Assembly: GCA_965227155.1 (NCBI GenBank)
Contig: OZ245731.1
Coordinates: forward strand, 1,922,001 to 1,986,000
Origin: UBA6059 sp965227155
Lineage (GTDB): Bacteria > Bacteroidota > Bacteroidia > Cytophagales > Cyclobacteriaceae
Length of the DNA stretch: 64,000 nt
Direction: 5' to 3'
Shown: piece after piece, positions 63,201 to 64,000 of the stretch
Numbering within the stretch: the first letter of the stretch is position 1
How the letters are laid out: each line of letters begins with the position of its first letter
Notes under the pieces: generated by a model
Seen by the model: the letters and a program-made list of their open reading frames with translations, nothing else
What the model was told of the DNA's origin: nothing
Databases searched by the model: none
Translations under genes and position numbers: made by a program

Positions 63201-64000
63201 CCCGGATCTGATGGCAAAACCTGGACAGTCGAGATTACACCTTCAGGGGTAGGAGAAATTACCGTAGACCTTTTGGCTAGTCAGGTTACAGATAGTGTGG
63301 GCAATAACAATATTGCGGCTACACAATTTGCTATAACATATGATAATGCTGGACCTGTACTTTCATCATCCACTCCAATAGATAATGCTACTAATATTGC
63401 TACAATAGATGATATAGTATTGAATTTTGATGAAGACATTCAATTTGGCACTGGTAATATTCAAATTATAGATCTTGATGATGGCTCTGGCACAATTACA
63501 ATAGATGTTGCTGCCCCGGGAGCACAGGCCAATATAGTGAACAATGTATTGACTTTGAACCCTTCAATCGATTTGGAGGAAACCACCAATTATGCAATAC
63601 AAATTGCGAATACGGCGCTGACTGATCTGGCGTTGAATGCTTTTGCGGGTATTGCGGACAATACAACCTTTAACTTTACAACTGCTGATGAGACAGCTCC
63701 TACCGTATCAAGTGTGCTCCTGTCAACAGCATACTTACCTACCGATGACCCTATCAGCTATGATGTAACCTTCAGTGAGAGCGTACAGGGAGTCACGACA
63801 GATGATTTCACCCTAACGAGTACAGGAACGGCCTCAGGCACGATTAGCGGAGTGACCGGCAGTGGTTCAAGCTATACAGTGACGGTAAACACATTGAGTG
63901 GCACGGGCACCTTACGCCTGGATGTGAATATAAGTGACATTACGGATGATGCGGGTAATGCCTTGTCAGGGGCATTCACTACAGGAGATGTCCACAGTCT
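45273..64000 (+). CDS. Giant multidomain secreted protein, at least 6,242 residues, truncated by window end
   Basis: ATG 45273 opens a frame that was checked at several points (46374, 50871, 54612, 58398, 63687 and the edge) and stays open to the end of the window. A signal peptide covers about 28 residues (LYRILFWLLLMFPSLSRAQ). Rough domains: beta-helix 30-360; LamG-like 368-555; Ig-like 582-683; LamG 685-906; beta-roll-like 910-1140; Ig-like 1140-1228; LamG 1233-1462; then six alternations of fibronectin-III-like and LamG to 3327; SbsA-type Ig-like 3329-3448; propeller-like 3450-3726; IPT 3838-3925; seven FG-GAP-like calcium repeats 3930-4280; Fn3; LamG 4376-4600; beta-helix 4601-5050; LamG 5220-5440; beta-helix 5441-5807; ASH-like and Ig-like domains to the end. 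LamG units show YTLEAWFKD, WHHVAVTK, YLDG and ELDEIRIW. The layout fits a surface adhesin or carbohydrate-binding protein, probably exported by T9SS if a sorting domain lies beyond the edge. Confidence 0.9.
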   Translation, partial: MGKITFCLPLYRILFWLLLMFPSLSRAQGHTYSVTNLNDSGSGSLRQAILDANANAGATSGDPHVIDFTVTGQVDLIAQLPSLSNHITITGHADGNTLNNASVLTEFRILNIGNYSVSLENLILTNAVSSSDISGLALNMSSGGTLVMNNCVISGTNGTGSAGRFGLALYTEGGVNATINNCSFINNHTTRASGGFGGITFRGGTATLTNCTIADNTGAGQGAGMFVWDGTVNVVNTTIVNNTSNPNQAGGIYVQGGTLNMTNTIVANNSGSSDIVNNNIIGTNNNNLVESCSGTGTCPSWAHSVDPQLATLATCGIQSYYPLTTGSPAINAGTTTGAPTEDICGTAWTTPASPNIGSSSEQFDPNYALNFDGTNEYVRITHSDALTLDDFTIEAWIKTSQTAASYRRIITKPFGGGQNYSLAVHNGKAHVRFDPSASAESSFNVNDGSWHHLAGVFDNANNTLTVYVDGVLASQTNPTTTPTTGTEDLYIGNFNDSFSQYFEGEIDEVRIWNVPRSATEIQNFKDQELTGGEPGLVAYYDFSDGPGSSTLSDQSINSLNGTLTSMDPANDWIAASHGVVFTEDTNAPIPVITSSESGTTAISPIPVTITFDEVVINFVVSDLLVSGGTASNLATTDNVTWTADITPFTGTTVTVDLPASTVTDLAANDNVASNQFSVEFIVPENVLDFAGDNDFVSVTRNQLLSGITFEAWVKTVSTDATSDYEGNSALNIIGDNTNEVGLSFGITNGILEMHHYNGAWQSLTGSTAVNDGNWHHVAMTHEPSSGIVNLYVDGSLDATATINWSTNPDYHSYNRIGAGYNGTATEGDYFQGQLDNLRIWNLVRSESEIIANLTTQILSAPGLSAAYDFNSSSGTALTDITGNGNSGTLNNFALAGVSSNWLTSTVPTCFPNGKFIGTSNSDWNNTANWCGGVVPPVSNVTVDIVISEDAAITETQDLVLDNNNFIVQSGARLDVDLSTNGVNLQNGATFTNNGTVFFASGTQINDPNGDFINNGLITGFGTFNNNFINQAPGTVAPGASPGCTDFVADFTNIGILEIDVDGTTPCTEHDQLTVGGTANLGGTLNVTLGYTPSNGDEIVIIDASTISGTFATVNLPNSDWSIQYDSPNAGQVSLFYVDPTAPFVSSTEPATTNLSPIPVTVDFPGSVLDFELADITVTNGVAANLNTSDNISYTIDVFPLNNGLVTAQLAAGVASGNLESNLFTITSTVPNNALATGGTTDYLRALTSDLSFTPNDEVDDYTIEAWFKSSEVTALKTIVGFTGDNGSSVEPHLQISIENGQLRVLVRASSSSYFVDISGGTVIADQWHHTALTKSGSDYRVYLDGVEVVQSIGVSIPNDPLDFSDRNYFLVGAGWNVTSVQTSTILPGDVDDVRVWNVARSAADIANFRFAKLDPTVETNLTTYYTFDQDAGSGAAADLTGNSGASGTLFGTADYVASGAQIPPGPSVFNATQVTANSLIVDYTAPAEAIDILVDVSSDPTFATDLRATDVSVGTMGSATVNVAPDLTPGTQYYYRAKALYPGGAESDYVVSNAFMITPGNALDFDGTDDQVVTSNYSHSEEFTYDFWIKTESLSTPILSGSGTDYVQIGVNSFGALKYDGSSGGNTDFYEGTITINNGRWHHVALTRDFSSIKVYIDGVEDTPFSAPVQDISAGFFSGNLQIGTDNLQSTYFNGQLDELRIWSESKSEDEIQELIFKEVVGNNTALIGYYQFDESTGSTLTDLTSNGNDGTWSGSGGSNTTPNWVSSGALAPLQYQISEASDQGFRVNWQRTFSAGNIYVDMNDASDFTGTMVVDNVLVGDGQDTTGTVTAALNANQEYFARIYIQDGDYQSPYSETISFYSGPGNALDFDGINDKVVTTYTLNNSGDYTLEAWFKDEAGVAGNKVILSGGDTWWLGTLTTSGVLRFTVAAGQEIDGSVNVRDDAWHHVAVTKVGTTYSLYLDGILEAGPAVLTPVGNNPIQIGSIQTTTFEWTGELDEIRIWETERSLAEIQETQFSTLSGIENGLTAYYRFDEGEAGSTNTGVTILTDLSGNNDGNLQGPFALAGITSNWVTSAALTSTTAPNAPDSLIVYRTSATELTFEWQDQSNDETGFIIERADDETFTTNVTTVGTTAANVTSAVFDLGADQAYYFRVVANNANGTAASPVEFGTTELHPGYAMTFVNGTDRVNVANPSQFNGNTITAEAWIKTSKASGLGRVVVQGDGTNQRWSLGINWPGFEGKAVAVMVGSTTNAIVTGTSDVNDGLWHHVAGTYNLSTGETKIYVDGQLENTDFAVGTPHGGTFTVIGNTGGGIDNQELDGEIDELRIWDIVKTDFSDRFTPIDGNETNLISYYSFDENNAGGTVFDRSVNQNNGTPVNSQPYTLSGAIAPSGLVATDISNNQIDLTWQENIDNETGFVIERSATADFAVIDQTFNVGANTTTYTDVTGFTVDEDYYYRVRAELPGAVASGFTPIEAATTKLLPGNALSFDGINNEVIIEESESDYIHQTGIFSIEFWLKVDQLATQDQLIIGNAYQGSDVGFFVDYNNNIQASQSLGIFISLGGGQLISSGYTGANYVNDNLWHHYAIVGDGSTVVIYKDGDAGTGLGSLSTSSVITATNRLAIGGADATTFYNLEGEVDEVRLWNTARTQSQIANNQNKELTGTEPGLVAYYQFDEETGTEVWDRTANLNNGTNNGATIVASGAMSGDIPQAPTEVIAYKISDTQIQIEWTDISGEAGYRILAADDFGFFANARQVGEVGADVTSFVHNVGVDESNFYQVLSYSGPNVVPSDTTFATTRDYPYTALEFDGVTDYFSASVDPTIQFAPADPFTISFWIKTTNPVLQTILSNNFNVGYKVSTQNGNIIWEFGTGVNVIEIQSNTTNIADGDWHHVAISYNGSEAAAGVSFFIDGLAQSTLLSTDQLAATLSYGTDPLTIGAWDGGILPFTGTLDEIKIYNFEKTDHSDRDLRTSGNETGLVLYYSFDENNGITYVDKSINAYHGNSGSGIDFVDSDFTSPTNFIVERLDDENVQLSWQDNTVNEDGFYIRRRSTADVGVLPIVATLGPDVTTYTDNIGADASVFYTVSTFKDDDEGPSEAESATTTAYPGYAIDFDGTDDFIDLGNDPLLQPESELTVEAWVFRTSWTAMPPMEIIGNTETGGYDLELETNSVSAKVYRNGIYGEVLFDVSGLSSGWHHFASTYDGQTLTLYIDGTNVGTNDAGASYPITYGVANTFIGQETGSNDDNFQGSIDEVKIWNAAKPSTYFTNGDFYNPPTLSDPNLVAYYAFDENAGVSVLDRSTNSNHGQWSGPAGAFTTPEWIVSGVPIDPPMNITNLAPADNDINIAVDSVISIVFDADVDLVTVNNNTVGPADVLDDGITITSGLTGVIEGTWALPLTDSLVFTPSAGFEFGDLITVSISAAVQGINGEVLTNGDSIYSFTTELEPSITYFAPLDLVNNPPTFDGTTFAVTSEESIPEGIVFNNDGTKLFIIGRSSDEINQYSLSTPYDISSGVTFDGSPLSLAANETEPVGLKFNPTGNKLFVLGYASDAVLQYNLANPFDITSGVSLEGNPFSVSGQNLFPQGFTFNPDGSKFYLVGQNSQNIHQYGLNTPFEINDGGSVESGPFFISSTAPSPKDIVFDPTGTRLFVLSATNQSVEQYSLTTPFDIAGGIVHDGTAFSLSSETFYGRGLAFNDNYTRLFVLADNLVPDDEIFQYSFSTGVFTEPLANDGSADGSLIVRLQNETFVSPAAVESNLTIANLPAGLTPSVALSVGNTIATITLTGNATSNFNADDVADLQFTFGDGAFTGGSAAGVNNAIAANSGLGIDFVDIPPVITSTSPTNGPVGTEVTITGTGFNTTLANNFVYFGGIKINPTSGNATSLTVNVPAGAVSPADIVVVDNETGLQASSASSSTPYFTMTQVSPLIVSAGNYTRTTKDLGPANSVGIASADVDNDGDLDILTSTSTALQIHVNNGSGNFSANYTDLTLTGGSAYGYALGDIDADGNIDIVAAKTGVGDLDLFQGNGDGTFGLFPAIAGVTNGGAGVDLGDINNDGHLDIISSTSGNLHVLIGDGTGAFTTATGSPISIANNTNNLALADFNEDGYLDIVVAGGSNNNVLILINNQDDTFASPASYNTGSGAFRVVVGDYDNDDNLDLAVVNLSSANITVLQGAGDGTFAEFTGSPYAVGGLLFGLEQGDFDGDGNLDLVVAAGSLNGVPLLKGDGLGGFTSFPNFPFSVGSEEPRAVISGDFDNNGITDIAFSNGSYGRFSTMLYTPSPAAPDSLYVYEESPGNLQINWRDQSTDEDGFTVVSSSSYDGPWSQVATGITDTFYVHNVGADEQNFYRVVAYKGAATDTSALDFGSTVNFPGNAVAFDGTGDYLTIADNPTLNLERTEPMTIEAWIYPTDGTLEYIYSKNEPGTTQRGIWLRLFTDQLTFGLLNDVASTNEINVATSSTVTLNQWQHVAATYDGSSDANNVKLFINGVEQATLIIENNLTGTILTNITNAPATIGARSDGTGLFNGSIDELRIWNYEKVDFSDRFNRLNGNETNLVAYYALDEAATGVASDVVDISINTNNGQAQGDPQHTNSFLETFTITNTSDALVSGSLRQALTDANASSAAVVTIDFNIPSAGPHTINIGSDLPTITKSGVIIDATTQSGYSAYNPQVILDGGDNGANGLNISAPGFELYGVQLTRFREPSTGSARALRINSTAEGFIIGAPGAGNIFNDNESHIDVLGADNGFVQSNRIGTTIDGTALSGGDGDGILLTSNADNNTIGGSGADEGNLISGSANAGVMINEGINNQIIGNFIGTNAAGTAAIPNGRGIRVGAISNSNSNFIIDNLISGNAGDGILLQNTTGTEVYGNKIGTDVTGSSPLPNNSYGVRIAAFYSSTSVDDNIIGGVLPGEGNTIAYNDGDGVSVSNSSTSTVGNVIVGNSIFCNGDNSVELGINLSNGGNNEIPAPNITSYDATSVSGAGTVNGQEVHVYRQTSVCGTSPNPQGEEYLGTVTATGTTWTISGLTLNPSDILLATITDATDGTSEFSAPASNTQVTFTAQPNDIGNIVVGSAGNTLASWQISVDSDIDLNQATFQSTGNYETSDIVNISLVFSTDNVVDGGDVIIDAIASTSSGSGETMTFDNTAASITSASGGYLFLMVELQPTATIGGNIEIQPSTLSDFTFSDLVADNGSVFGTPNDIYFAPATPAPIGVTGLRFDGVDDYVNVPPSASINFTGADDFTVEMWVKPGDISGVLLDKSANNGDNSRFNFYISYGQGNDNISFYLAEEGTGWEILTSTDNSVPGKAWTHIACVKSGNTASIYINGILNGDLTLSTATVTAAQTIDALNIGRFRRSASSHFGDGQLDEVKIFNTARTVAELQADMYSTENNATDMVGYWNFDDDLSNSNPTTATDLQINVTANDGTLINGPLWSYRVTNTNDSGTGSLREAISQSNSDTDKDFIDFSIGEAAPWTIQPASSLNPTEPLVIDATTQSGWLYGVLNNMVTLDGQDGSFSGILVNAANTEIYGLNITRFGNSNILAGIEVSGDAADNIIIGTANAGNIIHDNATGIYLNGADNAFIRGNRIGTFDGATISANGFYGIRTGGTSDGHIIGGDRADDFGNQIVGAPTGYWGLYLDVSNNTEVYGNNFLAAASGNQAHVFISGDNHTIGSVYTDSLNIFGYSSFDDITLDGIGVQIVGNTYIESNNFYNYASGANNDIAAPTITSVGATSMSGTGVDGNVIYIYVNTGTTVTYVDSTTVSGGTWTKAGLGNIPGVDYIAKQGNPTDGTSLFSSPAQLVPEINLKYLSNPVASGATIDLGLLQQAVAESYVIEIENTGGATLSLTDTPVPVVISGAGSSDVTITTQPATTIASTSQSNLEFDITPSSEASTSATLSIDNDDPDENPYTVILEWSADGTSPTAVISSGEDSPTNTSPFTVNVDFDEGVVGFDETVLTVGNGVASNPLNPGSDGKTWTVEITPSGVGEITVDLLASQVTDSVGNNNIAATQFAITYDNAGPVLSSSTPIDNATNIATIDDIVLNFDEDIQFGTGNIQIIDLDDGSGTITIDVAAPGAQANIVNNVLTLNPSIDLEETTNYAIQIANTALTDLALNAFAGIADNTTFNFTTADETAPTVSSVLLSTAYLPTDDPISYDVTFSESVQGVTTDDFTLTSTGTASGTISGVTGSGSSYTVTVNTLSGTGTLRLDVNISDITDDAGNALSGAFTTGDVHS
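48990..55255 (+). repeat. Array of LamG-fibronectin-III modules inside the giant gene
   Basis: Seven LamG-like domains start near 48970, 49950, 50868, 51810, 52728, 53695 and 54606, and six shorter Fn3-like modules lie between. Each LamG opens with a version of ALDFDGTDD, carries W-H-H-V and Y-x-D-G, and has a late GELDEIRIW-type motif and ends YY-x-F-D-E. The units are 620-690 bases apart for LamG and about 270 for Fn3. They have diverged, so the repeat is seen in protein rather than DNA. Confidence 0.85.
57120..58080 (+). repeat. Seven FG-GAP/VCBS-like calcium-binding repeats in the giant gene
   Basis: The core motifs read DVDNDGDLDI, DIDADGNIDI, DINNDGHLDI, DFNEDGYLDI, DYDNDDNLDL, DFDGDGNLDL and DFDNNGITDI. 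The D-x-D-x-D-G pattern binds calcium in alpha-integrin-type beta-propellers, and seven copies are what a full seven-bladed propeller needs. Confidence 0.85.

Noticed and set aside
47000..63217. Many long open frames on the minus strand across the right third of the window
   Set aside because: They are antisense to the giant gene, often low in complexity and rich in Thr, Pro, Val or Ile, and arise from reading the repeat modules backwards. None has a family motif.
1..64000. CRISPR array, tRNA or rRNA genes
   Set aside because: No regularly spaced direct repeats with spacers and no tRNA cloverleaf or rRNA sequence were recognised on either strand.

Overview
The window is a chromosomal segment of a Bacteroidota bacterium, most likely a free-living (possibly marine) member of the Cytophagales or a related order. 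The evidence is family content: GH97 glycosidase, secreted TPR-CHAT protein, LytTR regulator with a TPR histidine kinase, an ECF sigma / HEAT anti-sigma / adhesin-like operon, a type IX secretion C-terminal domain relic and GxxExxY-leader-like debris. Shine-Dalgarno sequences are mostly absent and lipoproteins are many. A genus cannot be named from the sequence alone.

Layout. 0-1.7 kb: end of a fatty-acid oxidation gene, then small genes and relics, several broken by single in-frame stops. 1.7-3.2 kb: an SCP2 / CaiB-type CoA-transferase fusion. 3.3-6.1 kb: sigma, anti-sigma and two adhesin-like secreted proteins, ending in a terminator. 6.1-8.0 kb: a scrap-yard of duplicated fragments (ybjQ tail, two paralogous lipoproteins sharing a perfect 57-bp repeat, a T9SS sorting-domain relic, a truncated Uma2 nuclease gene). 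8.0-10.6 kb: LytTR regulator and sensor kinase. 10.8-20.75 kb: a same-strand run of mostly unrecognised secreted or membrane proteins, two of its genes broken, ending in a 1471-residue secreted WD40-caspase protein. A decayed IS982-like element follows (20.8-21.8 kb).

22-31 kb is mixed metabolism: YbjQ, GH97, cupin, lipoprotein, TauE exporter with a metallo-beta-lactamase-fold hydrolase, a RelE-type toxin-antitoxin pair, thioesterase, SdpI-like protein and a D-aminoacylase-like lipoprotein. 31-39.5 kb is nitrogen assimilation: an ammonium transporter, then gltB and gltD (glutamate synthase), trailed by an aldose-1-epimerase-like gene. A sigma-54-like site precedes amt, and a tandem 12-bp repeat precedes gltB. 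An indoleamine 2,3-dioxygenase-like gene lies beyond (39.7-40.7 kb). 41.4-45.0 kb holds a small lipoprotein and a TPR-CHAT caspase-like protein.

45,273 to the right edge is one uninterrupted open frame of at least 6,242 codons. It encodes a giant secreted surface protein with about eleven LamG-like domains alternating with fibronectin-III-like modules, plus beta-helix, Ig-like, IPT, propeller and FG-GAP repeats. The frame was checked at six points across its length and its 3' end lies outside the window. The most promising material for new biology is this giant gene, the adjacent divergent TPR-CHAT gene, and the 10.8-20.75 kb secreted-caspase gene run.
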